Assembly: GCF_010093595.1 (NCBI RefSeq)
Contig: NW_022985442.1
Coordinates: 76,046 to 140,045, forward strand
Reading direction: 5' to 3'
DNA: 64,000 bases
Source of the DNA: Mytilinidion resinicola
Lineage: Eukaryota; Ascomycota; Dothideomycetes; Mytilinidiales; Mytilinidiaceae
This document shows positions 32,525 to 43,927 of this stretch, one piece after another (position 1 is the stretch's first letter; each line of letters starts with the position of its first letter). The position numbers were made by a program, and so were the translations under genes. Below the pieces are notes generated by a model. That model saw nothing but the letters and a program-made list of their open reading frames with translations, was not told the origin of the DNA and made no database searches.

Positions 32525-33941
32525 ATGCTCGCAACCTCAACACTACACCATGAACCGCCCACCAACCTCAGTACCGCACTCAAGATGGGCTCCTCTACCA
32601 CCACACCACCCCTCACACGCGCCTCCGTAATCGAAGCCCACGCCCTAATCAAACCTCACATCCACTTTACCCCGGTGTTGACCAACACGACCCTTTCCAC
32701 CCTCGCGTCGACGCCACAAACACCCGAAGCACTCAAGGGAACCCCATATGAAGGGCAAACACCCGCGAAGCCAAAGGTCAAGCTGTGGTTCAAATGCGAG
32801 AACTTCCAGCGGGTCGGCGCGTTCAAGGCGCGGGGTGCATTCCATGCGCTGGCGAGATTGAGTGAGGAAGAAAAGTCAAAGGGGGTGGTTACGCATAGTT
32901 CTGGTGAGGTTACGTGTTCTGAATTGAGCTGAGAGACGTCTGGGAGGTGGCTAGTGTGATTCCTCGGGTTGAAGCGTGCAGGGCCCAATACTCACCCTTC
33001 ACGATGCTCCAAACGCCAATCCTACGCCGCAAAGAACTTGTCACTACAATGATACCTATACACGATACTAACGATATCTCTCCCCAGGCAACCACGCCCA
33101 AGCCCTCGCCCTGGCCGCTCGCACCCACAACATCCCCGCCCACATCGTCATGCCCACCATCTCCACCCCCTCCAAAATCGCCGGCACCCGCTCCTACAGC
33201 GCCAACATCCACTTCAGCGGCAGCACCTCCCAAGAGCGCGAGGCCGTCGTCGCTACCGTGATCGCTGACACGGGCGCTACATTCGTCCCGCCCTACAACC
33301 ACCCCAATATCATCCTAGGCCAGGGCACCCTCGCTCTGGAACTCGAGTCCCAGGTCGCCGAACTCTCAAACGGGGCGGTTAAAACTCTGGATGCCGTGAT
33401 TGCGCCCTGTGGCGGTGGCGGCATGCTCTCGGGCGTCGCGACAGCGCTGGCGCCAACAGGCGTGCAGGTATACGGGGCAGAACCATCGTTTGAGGGCGGG
33501 GACGACGCGAGGAGGGGTGTGGCAGCTGGGAAGCGGGTGGAGACCGTGAAGACGCTGACGATTGCGGATGGGCTGAGGACGCCGCTGGGGGATGTGACGT
33601 GGGGTGTTATCAGCGACCCAGAGAAAGTGAAGGGGCTGTTTGCGGTGACGGAGGAGCAGATTAAAGCGGCGCTGCGCCTGGTTCTGGAGCGTATGAAGGT
33701 GGTTGTGGAGCCGAGTGCCGTAGTGGGGCTGGCGACTGTGCTGTATAATGAGGAGTTTAGGCGGATTGTGGAGAAGGAGGGCGGTGAGAAGGGGTGGGAT
33801 ATTGGGATTGTATTTAGTGGGGGGAATACGACGGTGGAGGCGATTGGGAAACTATTTGCAGTTGATGAAAAGAAGGCCGAGAGGGCGGAGGGGGTGCTGG
33901 GGGCACAGGGAGAGAAGGTCGCGGAGAACGTGGCCGGGTAG
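32525..33941 (+). CDS. PLP-dependent threonine/serine dehydratase-like enzyme (serine racemase/Sry1 group)
   Basis: Two exons, 32525-32903 and 33088-33941, give 410 residues; the intron has a CTAAC branch site. Splicing rebuilds the fold-type II PLP motif SSGNHAQA. Lys101 in GAFKARGA is the PLP-binding lysine, and CGGGGMLSG is the phosphate-binding glycine loop. SGGN near the C-terminus is typical. The lack of a C-terminal ACT regulatory domain separates it from biosynthetic Ilv1. It fits serine racemase/threo-3-hydroxyaspartate dehydratase (Sry1) or catabolic threonine dehydratase; sequence alone does not decide the substrate. The N-terminus has a ~20 aa insert-like stretch (TPQTPEALKGTPYEGQTPAKP). 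A second ATG at 32585 is possible. It is convergent with the HAD gene, 167 bp apart. Confidence 0.85.
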
Positions 33942-34108
33942 GTCGAAGTATTGGTGATGCAGAGTATACCTGGGTGGTACTGTAGTCTACAGATGATAGG
34001 AACTGTTGTCTGTAATATCTCTTGATCGAAGTTCCTTATATGCACACACAAGGCTTGAGCCCCATGAAGGCCTAACATGATATAACACAAGCTAGGCACC
34101 ATGGCTAA

Positions 34109-35495
34109 TTATGTCCCATCCCTGATATCCCCCTTCAACACCCCCTCAACCTGCCTCCTCGTATCCGGACTCTCATCCCCGCGCGGAATCTGTCCCTCAA
34201 ACCCCTCCTCCAACACCTGAATTAGCTGATCTAACCTCCGCACCACCAAATCTGTGTGCTGATGTTCCGCAAGATCCCGATTCGCCTCATTAGCCAGCAG
34301 CACCGTCGCCGCACCCGCGAGATGGCCTGCCGTCATATCGTCGATACTGTCCCCTACCATGATGAGATGGGACGCGTCGCCTTGAACCTCGTTGGGGGAT
34401 TCTGATGATGGTGGTAGGGTTAGGTTCCATTTCTTGGCGATGTGCAGAATACCTGCTGGCGAAGGCTTGGGTGGGCGGAAGTCGCGCGTTATAATTGGTT
34501 CGAAGGTGTGGGAAGGGAGAAATGTTGTCAGCAGATGGGAGACGGGGGTGCTGGGGGTTTGTATTAGTCGTATACCTCGCCATCCGGAAGGCCAAGAAGA
34601 GGGAGACTGTAATAGAGCGACGGAGGATATGGAAGGAAGAGCTACATACTCGAAGTTCCTGGTACATATTCCCTTTCGAATCCCACGGGAATCGAGATAG
34701 TCCATTAGTTCAACGAGCCCGACTTGCGGCTTCTGGACTTTCATAGCGTTGCGCTCGATTTGGCGGATTTTCTCCATGGCGGTCTCCTGCTCGGCTTCGG
34801 GGAGCGTATAGATGTGGTCGAGGATGTCGGTTGGTTTCTCGATGCCGAGGGTAGCTCTGTCAACGATTAGGGGATGCTTTCGTTGTAGTCGTATGGCAGG
34901 ATGGAAAGGGGATGTGAGGACTCGCGATATTCGGAGGCAAGGAGATTGCGTCCAGGCGAAGAATCTTACCTCATCTGGCCAAACATGTAGTTCTGAGGCT
35001 CGCCTTTTGTGTATTGATGGTTAGTGTGGTCAATAGCTACGGGCAGAACATGATACGATAGGAGACTTTTCAAGATTTTTCGATTTGAGGAGAAGGGAAC
35101 TAGACAGCCTAGCGGCCGCAGTAATTACAACAACTGACCGAAGAGAGGTAGAAGATAAGGAAATAACAATAAATGATGCAACTGAACTGTGGAAGCTTGA
35201 GAAAGATAAGATGAAAACGACTCGGCCGTCGATATCACCTACACAGCGTCCCATCAACATCAAAAACAACCCCCCTTAGCTTGGATCGCGTATCCTCCTC
35301 TTGTGCTTTCTTACTCAAGCTTAAGGGTGTAAATCGCCGTGGCTGACTTGGACTGCCTTCCCTCGACATGGTGGCAGAGAAGTGGCGCTTCGAATTTAGG
35401 GAAGAAAAATGTGAAGGGTTTTTGTATGAGATTCGACGAAAAGCTATACATGAAATCCCTTCTGTAAGGCGAAAGACCGGGTGTCGCAGAAGCAT
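34109..35495 (-). CDS. HAD-superfamily phosphatase, probably mitochondrial
   Basis: Four exons, 35495-35243, 35003-34970, 34856-34650 and 34550-34109, give 311 residues. Motif I (VVFDVDGTLC) closes exon 1; exon 2 is a 34-nt microexon that adds EPQNYMFGQM; exon 3 holds ICTRNF (motif II); exon 4 holds RDFRPPKPSP (motif III Lys) and MVGDSIDDMTAG (motif IV). All HAD catalytic motifs are thus present. The region from ATG 35495 to residue ~42 is Arg-rich and acid-poor, and ends SKRHFSAT, a good mitochondrial presequence with an RxFS cleavage site. Another ATG at 35630 would extend it by 45 residues. The substrate is unknown; it resembles phosphoglycolate-phosphatase-like and haloacid dehalogenase-like enzymes. 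Confidence 0.82.
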
Positions 35496-38252
35496 GGGGA
35501 TGTGAATTTGTTGTTGATGAGTCGTTGCTTTTGGGTAAAGTGACGATTCGGGAGTGGGATACCGGAAGCACACGCTTGGTATGCCGTCCTGCGCTATTCT
35601 ACGTAGGGTATAGCTCGCTGAAGCATTCATTTGACGACAGGTCTTCTTTTTTGATGCACCATCACTTCACTCAGCTACATCTCGTCTTTCTTGGTAACAT
35701 CAGTTCATTCAACAAGATTTTCAGCCCTGTTGTGCCATCAATTCACTCAATGACGTGCCCTCCTTAGATTTACGTTGTCAATCTCGTGTGAATGAGGTAA
35801 AACGTTAATGGCTACGGCGATATGGAACTTGGAATCACTATCGACTTTGAAACATCATAATGATTAGAAGGCAATCCCTTGGTTTCAGAGGTCATCTTTC
35901 TTCATTGTCTGCTCTTTCTCTACTCCAGGCCTATAGTAATGTGAGTTGAGTGATGAAGTATCGCTGAATGCCTGTAAACGGGTAACCTAAGAAAACGACA
36001 ACTTCCTGTCTTCACCAGTAAAATTGTCCCACTTTCTACCACCAAAAAGCCATTCAAGGGCTCCCGCTTCATCTGGTCTTCACACTCACAATTGCAGAGA
36101 ATTGCGGCAAGTCCAAGCGCCATTGCTACTCGTAGATCAGCTGATAGTCAGATGTTCTTCCCCATATAGCCGGGTATGAAATCTCGCCAGGCTTTTAGGC
36201 CCTTTCCTCCACATCTGGGAGGAACTTTGGGGTTGCTTGTGGAGGTCGGAGACGGCACCGAACTGCGGCATCTTCACCAGTAGCGCATCCTCTACCAAAT
36301 GCTGTAAGACCCATAGAGCAGTTGCTAGAACTGTCTGGTGTTCAAATCACCGTGTCACTACCACCACGGTATGACATTAGGCAGAAGCAGATGCGTATGG
36401 GGCCCGCCGTTCCAATCCATCGATTTCGCTGATGCTCATCTTCACGTTACACCCGCCCTCAGCGTTGGATACCAATGTAATGAAGCGAACTATGCCCTAT
36501 TCCTGCTCCACTACTCGTTATCTTACAGTTCTGATGGCCATCAGTATAATTACAGGATCCCCTACTCGCAATTCTCCACCGCAACCACATGTCGTCAAAC
36601 ACTGTCCGATTTTGCACTCCATGAAGCTTTCAAACGGGACCTTTCGCCCCCCGCCCAATACCCCACCCATGATAGCGCGTGTCATCCATTTTCGATCTAC
36701 CCCTCCCACCACCTCGCCCATGTCGATCACTGCCAAAATTTGATCTATCCATCCACCCATCGAAGAAGTTGTTTTCGGCGTATGTGCGCACCAACCCACC
36801 AACCACCAACTTCTAAGGTTCCAATTTCGTCCACGGATGATCTCCTTGCTGAGAAGTGTCTAGCCGGAGTCGGGACGTGGTTTAATAGAACAAAAATCGG
36901 CCTCAGTCAGTGGGGCACGTGAGAAGTCTTTGGCCACGGGTCACCGACCGCTAGTCCCCGCTGTGGGAGTAAAGGCGGGGGGAGCGGATTAGCTGATTCT
37001 CATGTGGCATCTCTGCGGTGGGGTATGAAAGCTCGTTGCCTTTGAGACTGGCTGCTAGACGTTAGGAACGTTTGGTCGGGGCCGTCAAATCCCATGACAC
37101 TCACTACTAATCCCCGAGCACTAAAACACGAAGAAGGCGAACGCGATGGTACGGCTAGAAATCGCCGTTGCAAGCCCCATCATGTGTGATGTAAATTTAA
37201 AGGTGGCGATGATGGTCGTGGTGGGGTTCATTCGCTGCTCGCCTTCGAAGTCCCGAGGCGCTGAGGATGTCCAAGTCAGAAGGGTATTGCAGCCGGTCCT
37301 CTCGTATAGACACTGAGAAATAGCTGTTCAACAGAGTGATGAAGAGCATTCTGATGGTTTGAAGGGCCCAACAACGACACCGGCCTCGCACCCATTGATT
37401 GGTCCGGAACGAAATTTGCCACGGCGCGCGTCGAGACTTTGGACTGACAGATTTGATCACAACGCGCCCATAGTGGATGTTGTAAGTTGGTGTTGATCCA
37501 CACCCGCCACCACTCCACCCATACCTCATTCGGCCCCATTTCCACTCCGACCGCCCATGGTACCTTTTCCAGGCCGTTGTTGATCACGAACCAACCATTG
37601 TATATACGTACACGGCGTTCGACATTTTGATGGCCTCACGAACCTCGATATCATGGGTTTATAGCTATCAGAGTAGCGAGCTTCTTATAGTATATATTGA
37701 AGGATTAGTAAGCGGGGACTGATATTTCACGTGCGGGATCGGGTGATGGGACAAGGGTGGGGATGAGTGTGCGGGCGGGGGTAAAGTCTTAGGCTGTGGA
37801 CTTGTTTGAGTGCATGGGCCGAGGGCAGTGGATGGAGCGTTGATGAGAGGTTGGGAATGAAGGATGTGAAGAACGTGAGTGAGTTGGGTATTCTGGGCAT
37901 GTTATATAATATACGGGTGTATGAACGTGAAAAGAGATGTACGAGTGGAATTCAGATTGCTGAGTCTTGAAGTGTAGAATATGAGATCAAAGTGACCTCA
38001 AAAGCGGCGCCGCAGCGCAACTCGAGTGAACATAAAGCCCTCAAAACTCCAAAAAGCAACCCAAAGTTATGATAGAACATAAAAACTCAATTGCATCAGC
38101 AACCGTAACATACCACCTCAACTCAGAACTCATCTTATCGCGCGCCGGTGAGTTCAACGGATACAGACTCCATCCTCGTCAAAATCGTCTGGGCCAAGCG
38201 GTTTTTCTTCAGACTCCCCATCGATAAAATTGTCTTCGTTGGAATCCATGCT
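35496..38252. other. 2.7-kb gene desert
   Basis: No supportable gene on either strand. An open frame at 36338-36922 has low-complexity Ser/His/Pro composition and no start context, so I do not call it. CCACCAC-rich motifs followed by TTGATC/CGATCAC occur near 36700 and 37490-37590. Confidence 0.5.
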
Positions 38253-40010
38253 CTAGTCGTCGGACTGCATTTCGTCGGATTCGCTTCCATCCGAACATTC
38301 ATCGGAGTCTTCCTCGTTCGGCGGGTTTAAGATCCAGTCAGATCCTTCATACGGGAAATTTCGCTGAGGCGTCGAATCATTCTTGGATGCATTTAAATCC
38401 TCTTGCTTCTTCCTTTGTAGACGTCGTAGTGGTCGTGAAGAAGGACTCGATACCAAGCAGGAATGACTTCCTTTCGTATGTCATCGAAAGTGACCCCAGC
38501 CGCTAATATTCGATCTTCGCCCCTTGGATTGTCGAAACAGGGGGTAAGATCCGAGTCAACTTCTTTAGTAGTAACACAGCGACAATCCAATTCGCGGAAT
38601 TTTCCATATTCCCAGCACGACCATCCGCCAGGGGGCTCTTCCCTGTCTTTCATTTTCACGACTAAGACATTGCAACCTTGTTCCCGAAGCTGGAAAACAA
38701 CAGGGGAGAGATGTCGGAGTTCTGGAGTGCGCGAGCTTGATTCTACTTTCAATGTGAGGGTATTAGCCTTGCAGTCCAATTCGGAGAGAGGGCTTAAACG
38801 GAGTCTTGTTCATCGCGCTCGAGCGGCTTAGGGAGGAAGAGTGACCCGAGACTGGCTCTATATGCTGGGCCGCGAGCATGCCCTATTTCCTTCGAAGGGC
38901 CCTCGTAGGCATTGTTATCCATGGCATATTTGTATTTATTGGACATCGTTTAATCATCTTCCACTGAGATACAGAAGTGTCGCAAGTGACTCGATGGAAA
39001 AACACGCAGTTCGAAGGGGTCTGTGTGCAGATATTCGCCCAGCGTTTTATACGAAGTAAATTCGAATACAACGTTGTTGTAGAATGATTCCAAGGCCTCT
39101 TTCGCGACCTGTCTCCCACCCCACGAGGCATATAGGTAATGCGGTCGGCCCATCATTTTCCTTAGATTCTGCGTCTCAGGTTCGTTGAATGAGATCGTAA
39201 CACGGTCGGGAAGAAGTTTTCTTTATACTAAGTCTCGAACCTCGCGGGGGAGAGCTGCATGCATTTTGGATGCAAGGTCCAGGGACGCGACGCGAGAGTA
39301 GGCGTAAGCTTGCTTGAGTAGCTTCCTGTCTCATGTAAGCGGGTTTACATCTTAGCATGCAGAAAGGTGGCCACATACAAAGATATTGGGGCCTTCTGCT
39401 CAGAAGCTACGCTCTTTGCAGTGTTTTCGTGTCGGTCTGCTTCCTTCAGAAGCTCAATTGCTTGGTCATCAAGTTCCTGTGCCTTATTTCCCCACGTGTT
39501 CTCCCTTCCAACAGTGTCAGATACCAATCTTTGTATTGGTCGTGATTCAGATGGTGGTCGAGAACTTACATGCTCTGCGCCATGAGATGCTCGTTTTGGA
39601 GTCTAGATGTCGTTAGACTTTATTCTTGTAAGAAAGTGATGGGACCATACCTCTGAATCTTCTTCATTGACGACGCCATCCTCTGCTTGAGCGTCGGAGA
39701 GTGCTAGTGCATTATCTCGATGGTGTTCTCCTCGTCTAATGTCGAGGCCTGCTGCCTCTTCATGGAAACCCCTGTCCCGTCCTCGCGGGCTGGAGAGAAT
39801 TGGCGCTTTATCCTGCTCCATCTGGGCTATGATGGTTTCTTCGTGGTGAAGTTGCAGAGGTACGAGGACCAAGAGCGACGCCGACGCGGAGAGACGCGAT
39901 TTAGATTGTTCGAGAACGCAACGTCACGCTATGAGTACCAATTCAAGGTTAAAATAAGGGGTAACTCGCTTCCCATTCGTTAGCTCTATTCACACATCAA
40001 ACAGCTTGTT
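38250..40010 (-). repeat. segmental duplication unit A
   Basis: It matches unit B (40449-42425) in order and orientation across the whole gene. The match extends into the 5' flank: the CACGTC/GCGTGACGTT and TATTCACACxTCAAA stretches at ~39900-39990 match ~42270-42420. It is a tandem duplication older than the lesions in each copy. Confidence 0.7.
38253..39872 (-). pseudogene. 2EXR-like gene, tandem copy A, degraded
   Basis: This is a decayed copy of the neighbouring gene at 40449. Alignable pieces in order: an N-terminal acidic segment (39872-39603), then ELDDQAIELLKEA (before 39379), a 53-bp intron (39326-39378), then ASKMHAALPREVRDLV, MMGRPHYLYASW, VAKEALESFYNNVVFEF, TLTLKVESSSRTPELRHL and DIRKEVIPAWYRVLLHDHYDVY. 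Breaks: TAA at 39223-39225, a stop after RHFCISVEDD near 38953, several stops between ~38760 and 38860, and a one-base loss near 38420 that throws the acidic tail (ending SDEMQSDD) into another frame. LPREVRDLV matches the start of the fungal 2EXR domain, a family of unknown function. Confidence 0.75.
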
Positions 40011-40448
40011 GTCTAGATTTTGCTCCTGGCTATTCTGGACTTTGGCTGGATTAATTCTAAATGGGGCTACTAACTTTCAGTCTCGACGTAAATCGCGATT
40101 CTGTTCTTAGAGAAGACCACCAACAAACGACGTTATGGGGGATTATTGAGGTATCAGGATTGAGACCTCTGTTATTCTTTACTACTCTACATCCTTTCAA
40201 TACCCAGATGCTGTCCATCGTCCGTATCTGTACCCATTCCAGAACATTTTCACGCCACCATTAAAACTACCATCCGTCCACAACTCCAAACAACATACTC
40301 CCTTACACCCATTACACATCTGCATGTTCTAATGCCAGATAGCATCGCCATGCACCCACCACACCATGAGCCTCTTCTTGTCCCTTGCGTTAAATGTAGA
40401 GTACTCCAGAAAAGAGCAATGTAGGAGACCGAAGAACTTTACATTGGG

Positions 40449-42260
40449 CTAAACTTGCTCCTGTCGTGCGTTGGTAAGCTCAACGTATGCATCCACAGCG
40501 TTAAGATCCAGTGGTCCGTCTTCTAAGCTGTCAAGATCGAGTGTTGCGTCTTTGGAGTTCTCAAGATCGAGCGATTCGTCTTCGGAATTGTCAGAGAAGG
40601 AGTCTTCTTCGTACGCCGGATAGTAGTCCTCGGGCCACTCCTCTGGAGGATCCTGGTTTATGTACAACTCGAGTCGCTCGAATACGCGTGGTTTATCGGA
40701 AATTGCCTTCATAGAATCGCGGTAACGAGAGCGTGCTTCATCAACTCTTCTCGATTGACTTGCCTCCTATTGTAGACTTCGTAGTGGTTGTGAAGGAGGA
40801 CGCGATACCAGGCTGGGATAATTTCCTTTCTTATATCCTCGAATTTAAGCTTAGATACAACTTTCCGATCCTCATCTGTAGGACTGTCGAAACAGGAGGT
40901 TAGGTCAGCTCCAGGAGATACGGTACTATGGGCGCAACGAGGTTTGTCGCAGGCACAATCGAGCGGGTCCTTGTTTAAGTTGAATTTCATGACAGTAACG
41001 TTCCAACCTCGTTCACGGAGTTCGAAGACATATGGAGAAGATGTCGGAGCTCTGGTGGTTCTGAACTCGGTCCAACTTCCAGTCTGAGAGTGGCCTTGAA
41101 ATCCATCATGGTGAGAAGATGTAGGCGGCGTCTTGTGTTATCACACTCTACGGGAAAGAGGCGCATGCGATCATTAAAGGATAGGGGACGGCCGCCAGAG
41201 AGCCGGCGTTTCAGTGTTGATGAAGAACCCTCATAAGCATCGTTGTCCATGGCGTAGTCCGGAAACTTAGCCATCTCCTGATCATCCTTCACCGAGAGGC
41301 AGACATGCCGTAAATATCGTATCGGGAAAATTCCAAAGCCGAAGGCATCGCTATGTAGAGATCCCCATAATGATATTTCGGGTTCACTACGCGAGTCAAA
41401 TTCAAACATGACATTCTTGTAGAAGGCCTCCAAGGCCTCTTTAGCGACATTCTCTCCTACCCAATTGGCAAATAGGTAATTTGGTCGACCCATCATGTCC
41501 CTAACTTCGTGCTGGTAGTAGACAAGTTCAACTTTAACGCGCTCGGGAAAACATTGCTTGTAGATCATGTCTCGAAGTTCGCGGGGAAGAGTTGCATATA
41601 TTTTGGATGCGAAATCAAGGGAAATAGCGCGGGAGACGTCGTAGGCTTCTCTGACTTGCCTCCTGTAGAGTGTAAACAAGTCGGTACCCGAGAGTTATTA
41701 GTACCGTTTACGTACCATGATATTCCCCTCTGATGGGAAGCGACGATCATCGCGTCCTCGTCCATTAGATATGCTTCCTTTAGAAGTTGAACAGCCTTGC
41801 GACGGCACTCTCGTGCATCGCATTGCAAGCTTTTGACCCTTGGAAAAGTGTTGAATTGCAGTCTTGTAGAAATGGTTTTTTTGGCCGCCATTTCGAATGT
41901 ACCTATCCTGCACAGCTTCTCGGCTTCTCTCGAGTCTCGGTTCTGTCAGTCGAGGGGCGGCTTGATAGGGAATGGTGGAGAGGTACCCTTCAATTTTCTC
42001 AGTTGACATCTGGATCGTTTGCTCAAGTATCAAGCCTTGATGGAGCTTTATATCATTGTCATTTGACCATTTTTGACTTGTTTCCAGCCTGAACATCGTC
42101 TAAAAAGGACTTATTGGCATGTGGCGAGAACTTACCTACGTCTGGATTTTCTTCGCTGGAGTCCCTATCCCATCATCGCATGTCGGCGACCACTGGCGCT
42201 TCATCTGGAGTGGTTTCACAGGCGGTGGATTCCTGGCGGTAAAATCGACGAGGCGGAACG
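40449..42260 (-). pseudogene. 2EXR-like gene, tandem copy B, frameshifted
   Basis: Better preserved than copy A. Exon with RRKAVQLLKEAYLMDEDAM ends at 41716; the 53-bp intron 41663-41715 joins it to REAYDVSRAISLDFASK and LPRELRDMIYKQCFPERVKVELVYY, and the frame runs to PPELRHLL near 41040. There one base appears lost: the next frame continues with YVFELRERGWNVTVMKFNL, paralleling copy A. It runs on through DIRKEIIPAWYRVLLHNHYEVY to a stop at 40709. An acidic tail with three EDxxLDL-type repeats lies in a third frame (40712-40449). The 5' segment matching copy A's first exon has an in-frame TGA (42152 region). If one breaking base is a sequencing error the gene may be functional, but three lesions make that unlikely. 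Confidence 0.65.
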
Positions 42261-42425
42261 GTGAAGAGCGACGCGCACGCGGAAGACGCGATTGAAGTGG
42301 TGCAGTCCGGGAGTGCGGGAGAACACGACGTCACGCCCAGCGCTAACCGGAGTTGAATGTAATTAGCGTTTTGAGATAGGGGCAGCTTGTGTCTGATTGG
42401 CCAGCGCTATTCACACTTCAAATGC
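40449..42425 (-). repeat. segmental duplication unit B
   Basis: Partner of unit A (see there). Within its 3' coding part a ~30-bp direct repeat (core TCAAGATCGAG on the plus strand) occurs three times at 40510-40590 and encodes the LDL-type acidic repeats. Confidence 0.7.
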
Positions 42426-43927
42426 ACATCTGCTTACTTAATTCTCTTCACAAGCCGGTCATGCAGAAATCTACCATATTATGGACATGGTCCTGACTGA
42501 TAGGAATGGGTTACGTGATTCAGATCTGGGTGTATATATAATTCCAATTCAGATCGCTTTCAGAAGCTGTGCTCCGAGCCCAAGACTGTTTGCTCTCTAT
42601 TTCGGCGGCGTAAGAGCGTGGACAAGCATCAATGCGCTGAGATGATCGTGGGTATCGTTCTCACCACTTCTCATCTCAATCCCATAAAAGGCCCCTCGTC
42701 CTTCTCTATACCTAATACAGAACATCTCTACGCCCTCTATATAGACATCATCCTAGCCTACATCTAGTGTAGAGCATCTCTACCCGCCAGTACTACTACT
42801 CATCACCACATCCTCGATTCCCTTCGCACACCTCTCTACTCTCCACCCATGCCTGTCTCTGTTTGCTCATTTCACTCCCACCCTGCCCACCACTGCAAAG
42901 ATCCATTTCGATGTCTGGTTTGGTGCACCAGCACCTCCCACCACATGATATCTCCTCTCATCTCTTGTTGACCCATGCTCCCTGGCTAGTTTCTTCTTCT
43001 CTTTTGTAACTCCTCCACCACTTGCTGCGAGCGCTGCGTGATTTGGAAGCCCAAGCGCGCTCAACCACATGACAACCATGTTCGCCTCTTAGCCCTCCAC
43101 CACACGTGTCTTCTCATGCTCGACTTTGAACCTCCAGATCCCCTCCAGCCCATCAAAGCTTACAATACCAATTTTTGAACTTCCACAACACCTCCCACCA
43201 CATCCACCTCTCGCATGACTGCTTTGATCCAAGACCGCCACCACAACCTCCACCATGGGGTCCATCTATAGTGTGTTTCAATCCACCCAACCCTCCTCCT
43301 CCCATGAGTCTTCATGGCATCTTGTTGATCACGACCAAGTCATGAGCTCTCCGGAACATCGTATTTGATCCACTTCCAACCCCGCTGCTAAAAGAAAGGA
43401 AGTTTAGGAGCGGAGACGTTTCTATAGCCTTGAAAAGTTGGAAATTGAGGGTTACGTCAGTTTAGCACGGGATTGCCATGTGACTGGAGAGGTCATATGA
43501 TTGTGCTTCGAATCTGCCGAGGAGAGCTTGTCGTAGATTGCGTGAGAAAAGAGAACACAAACAACGATAGCATAGACGTGAAAGCTTAAAAGGGGTATTG
43601 AAGGATTATCTCGGCTATCCTATCTTACAGCACGACCTTTGGTGGGATCCTCCTAGCCCTCTGCGTGACCCCAATTCATGCATCAATGTCTCCCTCTGCA
43701 GATATATCATATGCAACGTTCGCCACTCGTAATGCAGCCGCTTTACGGGAGCCTACTGCGTAATCGTTCATCGATCTCCCACAATCGTTCGCTACGAGTT
43801 GCTCGCAGCTTGATTCAAGAAGACAGACATATGCTGTGCCACGGGTCATCACCCTCGACCACGGTCGTTTCACCTACGCAAATCCAGTAAGCATATATTG
43901 AAACCAAATTCTCGGCACCGAAGGGTC
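42426..43927. other. 1.5-kb gene-free stretch
   Basis: No supportable gene. It is pyrimidine-rich at 42700-43300 with many CCACCAC and CTCxCCACC motifs. The segment 43222-43380 (TTGATCCAAGACCGCCACC, TTGTTGATCACGACCAA) recalls sequences at ~37490-37590 and, inverted, ~19550-19640. Confidence 0.5.

Noticed and set aside
36338..36922. 194-codon open frame in the 35.5-38.2 kb desert
   Set aside because: Composition is Ser/His/Pro-rich without any domain, and frames of similar quality occur on the other strand.
42867..43079. 70-codon frame in the pyrimidine-rich desert
   Set aside because: Short, without homology cues, and within a repetitive CCACC-rich stretch.
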